This document shows, piece after piece, positions 17,308 to 26,984 of a stretch of 37,525 nucleotides of DNA. Made by a program: the position numbers and the translations under genes. The DNA is from Pseudobdellovibrionaceae bacterium. GTDB taxonomy: Bacteria > Bdellovibrionota > Bdellovibrionia > Bdellovibrionales > Bdellovibrionaceae. The stretch spans positions 1 through 37,525 of the forward strand of contig JACMMZ010000088.1 in assembly GCA_014378775.1 (NCBI GenBank). The letters are read 5' to 3'. Each line of letters opens with the position of its first letter. Position 1 is the first letter of the stretch. The notes under the pieces were generated by a model. The model worked only from the letters and a program-made list of their open reading frames with translations. It made no database searches and was not told the origin of the DNA.

Positions 17308-17631
17308 ATGATGACATTTTTAGGAACAGTTCACTTGATCGCATGTCTTGCTTTAATCATTTTAGCCATGATGCAGGATTCTAAAGGCGGAGGAATGTTC
17401 TCGTCTCAAACATCATCAAATTCAGTTTTGGGTGCAACCGGTGGTGCTTCTTTAGCCGTGACTATGACAAAAATTCTTTCCGTTATTATTCTCATTACCT
17501 GTGTAAGTATCGCCATGATCTACACCAATTCCAATAAATCCGTCGTCGATAGTGGCGTTATGGGCGGATCGCCTGCGCCAACAACGGTCCCGGCCGCTGC
17601 AACTTCAGCTGATAACACCCAAAGTAAATAA
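17308..17631 (+). CDS. secG: Preprotein translocase subunit SecG
   Basis: LGTVHLIACLALIILAMMQDSKGGGMFSSQTSSNSVLGATGGASLAVTMTKILSVIILITC: SecG-type two-TM protein with SKGGG...FG-like loop. Confidence 0.9.
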   Translation: MMTFLGTVHLIACLALIILAMMQDSKGGGMFSSQTSSNSVLGATGGASLAVTMTKILSVIILITCVSIAMIYTNSNKSVVDSGVMGGSPAPTTVPAAATSADNTQSK

Positions 17632-17635
17632 TTCG

Positions 17636-18442
17636 ATGAAATCTTGGCTTATACCTGGTTTAATCACAGCCGGTATTGCTCTGATCGGAACGGCGTTAAT
17701 TATTCCCAGTCGCTCCATCGACTCGATTGGAAAAAAAGTCATCGCTCAAGTCATCAATTTTAAAGGTTCAGCCACCGTTGAAGGTCTTGACCAAACGGAC
17801 ACGGCCACCATTCGAGAGAAAACAAAAATAAAAAATTTAGATGTCATTAAAACAAAGTCTTCGAGTGAAGCCCTGGTTGAAATCTCGACTAACGGTGATG
17901 AAGTTCGAATTTTAGAAAAATCACACATCCTTTTTGAAGAAAATACCGAGGGTTCAATTGTTCTGACTATCAAAGAAGGTGACCTAATGATTGAAAATTT
18001 AGGTCAAAAAACTGATGCGAGAGATCCTGCGGTGAGACTGTGGATTAAAAAAGAAGGTCGTCAGTTGTCGGCTTTAGATTACGCCATCACCAATGAGAAA
18101 AACTCCACCTCTTCTCCGATTGAAAAATCTAAATTTGTGTCAAATATTCCTAAAAGTGATTTCTTGGCTCAAAGTAAGATTGAAGAGATTCTCAATGCAA
18201 AAAAAAATGATTTCTTTCGTTGTTACGGACAACTTATTCAAAAAGAAGAGCAAGCTCATGGTCAGTTGTTGTTATCATTTGAAATATTACCCACCGGAAA
18301 AGTCGCTTCCGTGAATGTGACGAAAACAGACATTAGTCAGCCTTCGTTTTTATCGTGCCTTAAAGAGGTTGTTTCACGAACGATCTTTCCACCGTTCAGT
18401 GGGCGCGCCATGACCACGGTTTTTCCACTCAAATTTGACTAA
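17636..18442 (+). CDS. Membrane-anchored protein with FecR-like region and AgmX/PglI-type C-terminal domain
   Basis: N-terminal TM (MKSWLIPGLITAGIALIGTALII). Middle: IREKTKIKNLDVIKTKSSSEALVEISTNGDEVRILEKSHILFEE (FecR-like). C-terminus: FRCYGQLIQKEEQAHGQLLLSFEILPTGKVASVNVTKTDISQPSFLSCLKEVVSRTIFPPF (AgmX/PglI/TonB-like tail). ATG 17636 preferred over 17552, which overlaps secG. Confidence 0.65.
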   Translation: MKSWLIPGLITAGIALIGTALIIPSRSIDSIGKKVIAQVINFKGSATVEGLDQTDTATIREKTKIKNLDVIKTKSSSEALVEISTNGDEVRILEKSHILFEENTEGSIVLTIKEGDLMIENLGQKTDARDPAVRLWIKKEGRQLSALDYAITNEKNSTSSPIEKSKFVSNIPKSDFLAQSKIEEILNAKKNDFFRCYGQLIQKEEQAHGQLLLSFEILPTGKVASVNVTKTDISQPSFLSCLKEVVSRTIFPPFSGRAMTTVFPLKFD

Positions 18443-18456
18443 CTATTTTAACGTCA

Positions 18457-19530
18457 TTAGTATTCGTGCAGATAATCAATATCGTTTCGGATCCACGGTT
18501 CAAAAATACCTTCAAGTTCGTAAACTTTTCCGTTCTCGACCCTTTTCTCACGTAAGGGTTGAATCTGACATTGCCACGTATGCGAAAGAATTTTTTGTTC
18601 GATCAGATAATTGAAAATCATCTCGAAAGACGACAAACCCAAAATGCGACGTTTAATGAGATCTTCGAAGGATTTCACCAGCATATTTGAAGTGAATCCG
18701 TAGTGTTCCTTAAGACTGGAAATAATCCGACCGAGCTCTTCTAATGATAAACGCTGATCTTGCACAAGATCTAAAGCGATCTGGAATGTATCATAGGTGG
18801 CCATGCAACGACGACCGTATTTGATATAATACTGGGGATCCGTATCGGTGGCTAAATTTATATAAATTTTATCAACCGGATCTTGAATCTGTAGCATGGT
18901 TTGTAGCCGTAAAATTTCTTCGATCTGCTGTGCACTGACTCCAAGTCGCTCAAGCAACTTGGATAGTTGCAAAGTCGTGTGACGTCGGGTGCAGATGTCA
19001 GAAAATAAAGTATAAATCGTGGCATCGGATTCAGAATCATCACCAAAACAAATTATTTTTACATTTTCACCTAATTGCACGCGCAATTGCATCAGCGCTT
19101 GCACTTTATAACCGATTTGTTTTTTCAAGAATAAAAATTTAGACGGAACCAGGTTTTTCAAATTATCTTTATAAAACATCATCAATGGACTAATATTGTC
19201 GAGTTGAAATTTTTCCAAAATTTTGGATTCCATCTGCGGAGGTGAAGCCGATACAAAAAATAAGGGTAAAATATCATCTTGATAATGTTTTTTACGAAAG
19301 CGAGTCATACTCGTGATGAGTTCTGAGGATCCGGGCACATTTTTTTTGGTCAAAGACTTTTCAAAAATGGTAGCCAGCAATCCACGGAAAGAATCAATTT
19401 TTGTGTCTAAATAAGTTTTATCTAAATCCCATACATAGACTTCAGAAAATTGCGAAATATCCAAACCTTTGCTGTAATCAAAACAAACGACGTCAAGTTG
19501 AGTCTCTGATCGGTTATGCCATCCACGCAT
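18457..19530 (-). CDS. HAD-fold protein resembling App1/DUF2183 phosphatidate phosphatase
   Basis: VYVWDLDKTYLDT (DxDxT), FFVSASPPQMESKILEKFQLDNISP, KIICFGDDSESDATIYTLFSDI (GDxxxxDxxIY). Confidence 0.65.
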   Translation of the reverse strand: MRGWHNRSETQLDVVCFDYSKGLDISQFSEVYVWDLDKTYLDTKIDSFRGLLATIFEKSLTKKNVPGSSELITSMTRFRKKHYQDDILPLFFVSASPPQMESKILEKFQLDNISPLMMFYKDNLKNLVPSKFLFLKKQIGYKVQALMQLRVQLGENVKIICFGDDSESDATIYTLFSDICTRRHTTLQLSKLLERLGVSAQQIEEILRLQTMLQIQDPVDKIYINLATDTDPQYYIKYGRRCMATYDTFQIALDLVQDQRLSLEELGRIISSLKEHYGFTSNMLVKSFEDLIKRRILGLSSFEMIFNYLIEQKILSHTWQCQIQPLREKRVENGKVYELEGIFEPWIRNDIDYLHEY

Positions 19531-19532
19531 AA

Positions 19533-20573
19533 TTAGACTTTCTTATCCGCTTTAAGCGAATGCAGTACGGATACTGATAAAATGGTTAATCCACTCAGTC
19601 CCGTGATCCATTCCGGAATGTGTACAAATGATCCAAATAACATGATAATTGCTAAAGAACCTAAAGCATAAAAAGCTCCATGCTCAAGATACTTAAAGTT
19701 ATCGACCGTATTTTTATCCACAAAATAAATGGTTAAACTTCGCACGAAAAAGGCTCCGATACCCAGCCCGATCATAATCAAAAATAAACTGTTAGTTAAA
19801 GCAAAAGCCCCTACCACACCGTCAAAACTAAAAGAGGCATCTAGAACCTCTAGATATAAAAATGTTCCCACACCAGCCGAAGCCACCACGGTTTGTGCGT
19901 CGGAGACCACATCTTTACTTTCCAGAAATGCTGAGATTCCGTGGACGAATAAAAAAGTGATAATTCCGAATACGCCTGAAATCAGAAAGGCGTATTTCTC
20001 TTCAATATTGTCAAACATTCCCGCGAACAGAATAAGAACGATTAACGTCAAGACGAGTTCAACCCCTTTAAATTGACCAAACTGGGCCATCGGCTTTTCT
20101 ACAAAATGGATCCAGTGAACTTCTTTTTCTTGATCAAAAAAGAAATGAACAAACACCATAAATAAAAATATTCCCCCGAAGCTGGCCACATAGATATGAG
20201 ACGACGTCATAATTTCAGCGTACTTGATGGGTTCGTTGATCGACATCATCAAAGCTTCGATCGGTCCAATTTTTCCTAAGACTGAAACTATTCCTAACGG
20301 AAAAAGTAGTCTCATACCGAAAACGGCAATCAGCATCCCCCATGTTAGAAATCGTTTTTTCCAAACCTCGGACATCGTTTTCATAACCGTCGCATTCACC
20401 ACGGCGTTATCAAATGATAATGAAATTTCAAGAATGGATAAAAGCACCGTCGTCATTAAGGCCTGCATCACCTGAGCCATCGATTGAGTCTGATACCAAA
20501 TCATGCCAACCACGAGTAGCAATCCCGCCACTGTGATCCAAATAGACGATTTAAAATATTTTAGCATACCCAC
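19533..20573 (-). CDS. DUF475 / TerC-superfamily integral membrane protein
   Basis: Polytopic; VLLSILEISLSFDNAVVNATVMKTMSEVWKKRFLTWGMLIAVFGMRLLFPL, VLDASFSFDGVVGAFALTNSLFLIMIGLGIGAFFVRSLTIYFV. Confidence 0.8.
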   Translation of the reverse strand: MGMLKYFKSSIWITVAGLLLVVGMIWYQTQSMAQVMQALMTTVLLSILEISLSFDNAVVNATVMKTMSEVWKKRFLTWGMLIAVFGMRLLFPLGIVSVLGKIGPIEALMMSINEPIKYAEIMTSSHIYVASFGGIFLFMVFVHFFFDQEKEVHWIHFVEKPMAQFGQFKGVELVLTLIVLILFAGMFDNIEEKYAFLISGVFGIITFLFVHGISAFLESKDVVSDAQTVVASAGVGTFLYLEVLDASFSFDGVVGAFALTNSLFLIMIGLGIGAFFVRSLTIYFVDKNTVDNFKYLEHGAFYALGSLAIIMLFGSFVHIPEWITGLSGLTILSVSVLHSLKADKKV

Positions 20574-20579
20574 CCTTTT

Positions 20580-23261
20580 TTATTTGACCATGACTCGTTT
20601 TAAATAATCAGCCGTAATGCTCTTGCTATTTTTGACTTTAATAATTTGCTCGGGGGTCCCTTCGGCCACAATGTGTCCGCCGTAAATACCGCCGTCCGGC
20701 CCTAAATCCACGATGTGATCGGCGGTCTTGGCCACTTCCATGTTGTGTTCAATAATCAGCACGGTGTTTCCTTGATCGGTTAATTCCTGTAAAAGTTCGA
20801 CCAGCTTTCGCACATCATCGAAATGAAGTCCCGTAGTTGGTTCATCTAATATATACAGAGTCTTACCGGTTCCCCGCTTAGATAATTCCTTAGATAGTTT
20901 GACCCGCTGGGCTTCTCCGCCCGATAAAGTCGTTGAAGCCTGACCAAGCGTCATATAATCAAGTCCAACTTTTTGCAGCGTTTGAAGTTTGCGGCTAATG
21001 TGAGAATGATTTTTGAAAAATTCTAAAGCTTCTTCCACATTCATTTTTAGCACGTCATCAATATTTTTATCTTTAAATTTAATTTGTAAAGTTTCACGGT
21101 TGTAGCGTTTTCCATTGCAGGTATCACAGGTGACGTAAACATCGGAGAGAAAATGCATTTCCATTTTAATTTGTCCATGCCCCATGCATGTTTCACAGCG
21201 TCCGCCTTTGACATTGAAACTAAAACGACCCGGAGGAAATCCGCGTAATTTACTGTCTGGTAAAGCGGCGTACAATTCACGAATGATCGGTAGTAAACCC
21301 ACGTAGGTCGCAGGTGTTGATCGAGGTGTTCTTCCAATCGGTCTTTGATTGATATCTATGACTTTATCAATTTGATCTAACCCTTCAACTTTTTTATAAT
21401 TGGCCGGTACAACATTGGCTCGGTAAAAATGCTTAGCTAATATTTTATAAAGAGTATCAATGATCAAAGTTGATTTGCCACTTCCAGAAACTCCGGTGAT
21501 GCAAGAAAGTTTACCCAGGGGAATAGTTAAGTTTACATTTTGTAGATTGTTGCCGGTCGCTCCGATGATCTTTAAAAAATGTCCGTTTCCTTGGCGGCGC
21601 ACTTTCGGCATCGCGATTCTTTTTTTACGGGATAAATATTGGCCCGTCATCGAATCTGGATTTGCCATTAATTCCTGAGGCGTTCCCTGCGCCATGATTT
21701 CACCCCCCAATTTACCCGCGCGTGGCCCGAGATCGACGACAAAGTCTGCTGACATAATCGTGTCTTCATCGTGCTCGACTAAAATGATGGTGTTTCCACG
21801 TTCTTTCAATTCTTGAATAATTTCCAATAACCGATGGTGATCACGAGGATGTAAACCAATACTGGGTTCATCCATAACATACATACAGCCGATTAAAGCC
21901 GATCCTACCTGAGTCGCCAGACGAATTCGCTGAGCTTCTCCTCCGGATAAGGTGCTGGCCTGGCGGGAAAGTGACAAGTACGAAGTTCCCACCCGATCCA
22001 AATAATTCAAGCGATCAATGATCTGCTTGGTAATTTTATCGGCAATAAATTTATTTTTTTCGCTCCATTTTATTTTAGATATAAACTGGTTCAGCTCGAC
22101 AATTGAAATTGCGGAAAGTTCTGCGATATTTTTATCTTCAATTTTAACATTAAGACTTTCTTTTTTCAGTCGAGCCCCGTGACAGTCTGGACAAGCGGTA
22201 ATAATGATTTCGTCTTCCTCTTCATCATCATCACTGTCTGAAATTTTTTGTCCTTTGTAACTGTATTTCACTTTATCTAATTTGCGCGCGCCAATATCGG
22301 ATTCCGAAAATTCTTCCTCTTCCAATAAATCTAAAGTTCCTAAACCATGACAGGTCAGACAAGCTCCGCGTGGGTTATTGAAACTGAAAAGGCGCGGCTC
22401 CATTTCAGGAAAACTAAAACCGCATTTTGGACAGGCCGAATGCAGTGAAAAATTAGTCCGACTACCCTGTGCAGTCTCGATGACAATGCGTCCTGCAGCT
22501 AAAGACAGAGCCGTATTTATGCTTTCGGATAAACGATGCCGAATGCCGTCTTTAAGAATGATTTGATCAACCACCAAATCAATATTGTGTTCTTTAGTTT
22601 TTGCCAATTTTTTTGAAGCGGAAATCAAGGTTTCTAATTCGAAAAATTCGCCGTCGACTTTAACTTTAACAAAGCCTTTTTTAAACCACTTCTGAAATTC
22701 GGCTAGGAACTCACCCTTTTTTCCTTCCGCCATCGGGGCCATCACTAAAAGTTTGGCTCCGTTTCCTTTTTTGAGGACGTCATCAATAATTTGATGCGGG
22801 GTTTGAGAGCTGACCGGAATATGATGTTCTGGACAAAGCGGAGTTCCGACTTTGGCAAACAACAAACGAAGATAATCGTAAACTTCCGTTATAGTGCCAA
22901 CGGTTGAACGCGGATTAAGTCCCACCGTTTTTTGATCGATGGCGATGGCCGGACTTAGTCCAGTCACTGAATCCACATCCGGTTTTTTCAGTTGCTCTAA
23001 GAAATTTCTGGCGTAGGCCGATAAACTTTCGACATAACGTCTTTGTCCTTCGGCGTACACAGTATCGAAGGCTAACGATGATTTACCGGAGCCGCTTAAC
23101 CCCGTAAATACGGTGACTTTATTTCGTGGAATAGTAACCGAAATGTTTTTGAGATTGTGCTCGCGTGCACCTTTAACAATAATTCCTTCATCAAAATTAT
23201 TTTGAACACGAGCTTTTTGATCGACTGAATTTGAATTTACTTTTTTTGGCAGTTTTGACAT
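20580..23261 (-). CDS. uvrA: Excinuclease ABC subunit A
   Basis: [35 protein letters not shown]; zinc-finger [65 protein letters not shown]. Confidence 0.97.
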   Translation of the reverse strand: MSKLPKKVNSNSVDQKARVQNNFDEGIIVKGAREHNLKNISVTIPRNKVTVFTGLSGSGKSSLAFDTVYAEGQRRYVESLSAYARNFLEQLKKPDVDSVTGLSPAIAIDQKTVGLNPRSTVGTITEVYDYLRLLFAKVGTPLCPEHHIPVSSQTPHQIIDDVLKKGNGAKLLVMAPMAEGKKGEFLAEFQKWFKKGFVKVKVDGEFFELETLISASKKLAKTKEHNIDLVVDQIILKDGIRHRLSESINTALSLAAGRIVIETAQGSRTNFSLHSACPKCGFSFPEMEPRLFSFNNPRGACLTCHGLGTLDLLEEEEFSESDIGARKLDKVKYSYKGQKISDSDDDEEEDEIIITACPDCHGARLKKESLNVKIEDKNIAELSAISIVELNQFISKIKWSEKNKFIADKITKQIIDRLNYLDRVGTSYLSLSRQASTLSGGEAQRIRLATQVGSALIGCMYVMDEPSIGLHPRDHHRLLEIIQELKERGNTIILVEHDEDTIMSADFVVDLGPRAGKLGGEIMAQGTPQELMANPDSMTGQYLSRKKRIAMPKVRRQGNGHFLKIIGATGNNLQNVNLTIPLGKLSCITGVSGSGKSTLIIDTLYKILAKHFYRANVVPANYKKVEGLDQIDKVIDINQRPIGRTPRSTPATYVGLLPIIRELYAALPDSKLRGFPPGRFSFNVKGGRCETCMGHGQIKMEMHFLSDVYVTCDTCNGKRYNRETLQIKFKDKNIDDVLKMNVEEALEFFKNHSHISRKLQTLQKVGLDYMTLGQASTTLSGGEAQRVKLSKELSKRGTGKTLYILDEPTTGLHFDDVRKLVELLQELTDQGNTVLIIEHNMEVAKTADHIVDLGPDGGIYGGHIVAEGTPEQIIKVKNSKSITADYLKRVMVK

Positions 23262-23755
23262 ATCCCGTACAATTCTAGGATATGTCCGGTCAGTTTAAAA
23301 CCAAATTGCGCTGCGACTTGCTGCTGTAATTTTTCGATTTTTTCATTTTCAAATTCACTAATATTTCCGCAGGATGTGCAAGTCAAGTGATCATGATGTT
23401 CTTTAGTGGTGAGCTCGTAGCGAGAGGGCTGACCACCCATTCGAACCTCGGTCACCATTTCATTCAATGTTAATTCACGTAAGAAACGATAAACCGTCGC
23501 AAAACCAATGCTGGAATCTTTCCGATGACATTTTTCAAACAGCGCTTGAGCGGTTACGTGGCGCTCAGAATAGGATAATTGGTTGTCGTACAAACAAGAA
23601 AATATAATCAAGCGCTGGTCCGTTACCTTCAAGCCCATCGATCGGATCATTTTTTTAAAATCATCACTTTGATTGTACTTGGCGGTTACCGTCGTCGGCA
23701 CATCGACGTGTTGAGGAAGGACCGGGGTGAATTCGAATTCGCTTCTTGATCTCAT
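23237..23755 (-). CDS. Fur family transcriptional regulator (Fur/Zur/PerR type unresolved)
   Basis: MGLKVTDQRLIIFSCL...IGFATVYRFLRELTLNEMVTEV...HHDHLTCTSCGNISEFEN...[12 protein letters not shown] at 23755 preferred over the TTG at 23791. Confidence 0.88.
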   Translation of the reverse strand: MRSRSEFEFTPVLPQHVDVPTTVTAKYNQSDDFKKMIRSMGLKVTDQRLIIFSCLYDNQLSYSERHVTAQALFEKCHRKDSSIGFATVYRFLRELTLNEMVTEVRMGGQPSRYELTTKEHHDHLTCTSCGNISEFENEKIEKLQQQVAAQFGFKLTGHILELYGICQNCQKK

Positions 23756-23776
23756 CTTATCAGTTGTATTGAAATC

Positions 23777-23795
23777 GAGAATGAATATCAATTAC
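23777..23795 (-). promoter_or_regulatory. Candidate Fur-superfamily operator upstream of the Fur-family gene
   Basis: Plus strand GAGAATGAATATCAATTAC matches the 19-bp GATAATGATAATCATTATC Fur consensus at 13/19 positions by hand count; about 22 bp upstream of ATG 23755. Confidence 0.35.
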
Positions 23796-23797
23796 AA

Positions 23798-24670
23798 TTA
23801 GCTATTCTTACTCATTTGGCTAGTCGCATTGTGAGGATGGAGACTTTCTAAATGCTCGGCCGTAAGTTTGTAATCTTGAATACTTGAATCTGAGTCCAAT
23901 AAAGCAGCAACTTTACGAACGGCATCTTCACAAAACATCGTATTCGCAGCATTTAACCGGGCAAATTCCATTTCATCCGCTTTTTTTACCGCGGTTTGAA
24001 CCGGGGTTTCTAAGCAGCCCTCGATTTTTTCAATCCATTTCGAAATTTCAAATTCGGCACCGGGATGAATTTCTAATTCAACCATCATCGTACTTCGCTG
24101 CGCATGGGGTGTGGCCGGAAAAATTTGTTCCGATTCATACCAGTGCTGAAGCTCAGTTGGACTCAGTTTTTGATTCTTGAAATATTCTTTTGATAATTTA
24201 GCTGACTGGGGACAGGTGCTTGAGTAAGTCACTACGAATTGAATCACTAATTTGGTTAAATTTTTCTGATCGGCCTCAGCCGTAATTTCTACCGGATAAG
24301 AACGAAAACCTTCAATACCTGATTTTAAAGATTTGGTGTGAATCAGGGTTTGATATTTCAATCGCATTTTGGCCTGTGAGGACAGGCCTTCCTGCGAAGC
24401 AATCGCCTGAATTAAAACATCTTGAAGCTGGTGCAGACTGACTTTCTTTCCTAAAATGGACTTCATTTGCAGTTGATACAACCGCGACATGTGAATACCA
24501 CGATATCCTGACTTCAGATTTACAAAGAGATCTAATTCCATCGGAATTTGATGATTGCCTTCTGTAATAAACGACTGAATTTTTGACATTCCCACCCAGT
24601 TGATTCCACGGTAGTTACTGTGGACCAAAGATTGTTCATCAGATTTAATATCCTGCTTGTCGTTTTTCAT
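23798..24670 (-). CDS. folE2: GTP cyclohydrolase I type IB (FolE2)
   Basis: NWVGMSKIQSFITEGNHQIPMELDLFVNLKSGYRGIHMSRLYQLQ; TYSSTCPQSAKLSKEYF; TPHAQRSTMMVELEIHPG; ANTMFCEDAVRKV. Confidence 0.92.
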   Translation of the reverse strand: MKNDKQDIKSDEQSLVHSNYRGINWVGMSKIQSFITEGNHQIPMELDLFVNLKSGYRGIHMSRLYQLQMKSILGKKVSLHQLQDVLIQAIASQEGLSSQAKMRLKYQTLIHTKSLKSGIEGFRSYPVEITAEADQKNLTKLVIQFVVTYSSTCPQSAKLSKEYFKNQKLSPTELQHWYESEQIFPATPHAQRSTMMVELEIHPGAEFEISKWIEKIEGCLETPVQTAVKKADEMEFARLNAANTMFCEDAVRKVAALLDSDSSIQDYKLTAEHLESLHPHNATSQMSKNS

Positions 24671-24740
24671 TTTTCTGACTTATCATATAATCGTGGATAA
24701 TGTAACATTTAAGTATAAAAAAGGGTCGGATCCTTCCATT

Positions 24741-26003
24741 ATGGCGAACAGTTTGTTCTTTCTTAAAAATCTTCAACATAATACAAAATCGCTCGAGGTT
24801 TACCTTGAACGCCGTGATTTCATTGTCCAAACCGAAAGCACCGTCTCAATCGCACTGGAAAAAATTCTGGAATCAAAGCCTGCATTTGTATTCGCGGCAT
24901 GGGATCATCACGACAAAGCGGTCGAATCGATCATATCTCAAATCCCGGCTGAAACCGTGGTCATTCCCTACATCACATCGACTTCAGGTCCCGATACTCG
25001 CAAATTGATGAATTTAGACGTTCCATTAAAAATGTTTCCACCCTTGTCCGGACCCGCTATACAAAGACTTGTCCATCGGTTTGAGAAAGAAAAACACAAT
25101 TTAAACAGCTCTCAGAACAAAAAACTAACTTCTTCCAAAGCTAACTTAAGTGATGACTCTACGGGAACTTTCGTCAACAAAGGCGAGCGCTTCAAAACCA
25201 TGAACACCCTTATCACCAGCCGGGCTCGCGGAGAAATACAAAATATTTCCTCATTCGACAGCGAAACGGATTTGACCTTAGCTAAACCGACGGCTCGATT
25301 CTCTAAAAGCATGCAGGTTAAAATTTCCGAAATCCAAAAGCAATCGCTTGAGGCCAAATTCGATGGGAAAATTCAAGAAGAGCTCAAAGAAATAATTGAA
25401 ACGGCCAAAGAATTAACGACGGCTGATCATCAGCAAACAATTTTTTGTATGCTGATACAGGCCATCGATTGTTCCGGTCTAGTTTTGCTTAATACAGCGT
25501 GGAACCTTCATCTTGAAGATGCCCAGTCAGCTCTTTCCACCTGGGGTAACGTGCTGACCTCGCAATATCACAAAAATGAGGTCAATAAAGATGCGTTTCA
25601 ATCGGATATTTTTGCCATTCACATGCCGACGGATTTAAATGTTTTTGATATTTGTAGTTCTAAATCAAGTATTCAAAAAGAAATTATCGTCGATGGAAAG
25701 AAGACCGTGATGGCATTCTTCGATATGCAGCACAATCCTTTTAATTTAAACTCGAGCGAGAATGAAAATTATTTATCGATCGATTCGGACTGTCTTCACG
25801 AAAATTCATCTATTCCTTTTGATGTCTATTTTGAACTTAAAGAGAACAAAAAGATGCTCAAGATGTTTAAAAAAGAAACGCTTCTTTCGGATAAGGACAT
25901 GGCTTCTATTTCGGAGAAAAAAATTAATCCGTTGCTCATTTCTGCAAATGATGAATTACTTTGGTATAAATATGGAGTTGAGGTTTATTTAAAAAAATTA
26001 TGA
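24741..26003 (+). CDS. Conserved-looking protein of unknown function with N-terminal receiver-like segment
   Basis: MANSLFFLKNLQHNTKSLEVYLERRDFIVQTESTVSIALEKILESKPAFVFAAWDHHDKAVESIISQIPAETVVIPYITSTSG suggests a response-regulator-like alpha/beta fold. Start uncertain (24657, GTG 24693 or ATG 24741). Confidence 0.6.
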   Translation: MANSLFFLKNLQHNTKSLEVYLERRDFIVQTESTVSIALEKILESKPAFVFAAWDHHDKAVESIISQIPAETVVIPYITSTSGPDTRKLMNLDVPLKMFPPLSGPAIQRLVHRFEKEKHNLNSSQNKKLTSSKANLSDDSTGTFVNKGERFKTMNTLITSRARGEIQNISSFDSETDLTLAKPTARFSKSMQVKISEIQKQSLEAKFDGKIQEELKEIIETAKELTTADHQQTIFCMLIQAIDCSGLVLLNTAWNLHLEDAQSALSTWGNVLTSQYHKNEVNKDAFQSDIFAIHMPTDLNVFDICSSKSSIQKEIIVDGKKTVMAFFDMQHNPFNLNSSENENYLSIDSDCLHENSSIPFDVYFELKENKKMLKMFKKETLLSDKDMASISEKKINPLLISANDELLWYKYGVEVYLKKL

Positions 26004-26593
26004 AAATAATATTAGCCAGTACGTCAAAATACCGAGCCCTTTTAGTCGCTAAACTTGGTCTTCCGTTTGAAACCGTCAAACCGCTCGCCGATGAAGAGAT
26101 CATCAAAAGCTTATTGATGGCGGAAAATGCATCGCCGATCCAAATCGCCGAAACGCTTTCAAAACAAAAGGGCACATCGATCCAATCGCTGTATCCAAAC
26201 GATGTCATTATTTGTGGCGATCAGCTCGTCAACTTCCATGGAAAAATTTTAGGTAAACCGGGGACGAAAGAAAAAGCCGTCGAACAATTGATGATGATGA
26301 ATAATCAGTTCCATGAACTCGTCACTTCCACCACGATTATTGCCGACGGAAAACTCCACCACAATAACAATATCACCAAAATGAAAATGAAAAATTTAAC
26401 GGAAGCTGAAATTCGAGCCTACGTCGAATTAGACAATCCGATTGATTGCGCAGGCTCTATTAAAATAGAAAGTTACGGCATCACTCTGTTTGAAAAAATT
26501 GAATCAACCGATTTTTCGGCCATCCAGGGCCTTCCGCTGATTTGGATTTCGAACACTCTTAAAGGATTAGGCTATGAGCTTTTTAAAAAATAA
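26000..26593 (+). CDS. maf: Maf-like nucleoside triphosphate pyrophosphatase
   Basis: MKIILASTSKYRALLVAKLGLPFE; VIICGDQLVNFHGKILGKPGTKEKAVEQL; YVELDNPIDCAGSIKIESYGITLFEKIESTDFSAIQGLPL. Confidence 0.9.
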   Translation: MKIILASTSKYRALLVAKLGLPFETVKPLADEEIIKSLLMAENASPIQIAETLSKQKGTSIQSLYPNDVIICGDQLVNFHGKILGKPGTKEKAVEQLMMMNNQFHELVTSTTIIADGKLHHNNNITKMKMKNLTEAEIRAYVELDNPIDCAGSIKIESYGITLFEKIESTDFSAIQGLPLIWISNTLKGLGYELFKK

Positions 26594-26984
26594 ATTAATC
26601 GACATTGCTTTAGAAGCTCGTCACTTTTCTCACTCTCCGTATTCTACCAAAAAAATCGGCGCCGCCATTCAACTTGATAACGGAAAAATTTATTCGGGCT
26701 GCAACATCGAAAACGCATCCTACGGTGGTACCGTTTGTGCCGAACGCGTAGCTATTTGGAAAGCCTACAGTGAAAATAGCTTGCCGATTAAAATCAAATC
26801 TATAGCGATCTCGAGCGACGAAAATTCTCCGTGGCCCCCATGCGGATTCTGCCGCCAAGTTATGGCCGAATTCTCTACCGCGGAAACTGAAATTACGTTG
26901 GTCAACTTGCAAAAAAAAGAAGTCACCATGAAATTTTCTGAACTTTTCCCATTCGCATTTGAAGCGAAACATTTGGGAAAATAA
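26574..26984 (+). CDS. cdd: Cytidine deaminase
   Basis: GAAIQLDNGKIYSGCNIENASYGGTVCAERVAIWKAYSE; SPWPPCGFCRQVMAEF (zinc site CAE + PCxxC). Confidence 0.93.
   Translation: MSFLKNKLIDIALEARHFSHSPYSTKKIGAAIQLDNGKIYSGCNIENASYGGTVCAERVAIWKAYSENSLPIKIKSIAISSDENSPWPPCGFCRQVMAEFSTAETEITLVNLQKKEVTMKFSELFPFAFEAKHLGK

Noticed and set aside
19729-20076. 115-aa plus ORF opposite the DUF475 gene
   Set aside because: Antisense to a clear membrane-protein gene; composition is the reverse-strand echo of TM codons.
23884-24180. 98-aa plus ORF opposite folE2
   Set aside because: Antisense shadow of folE2.
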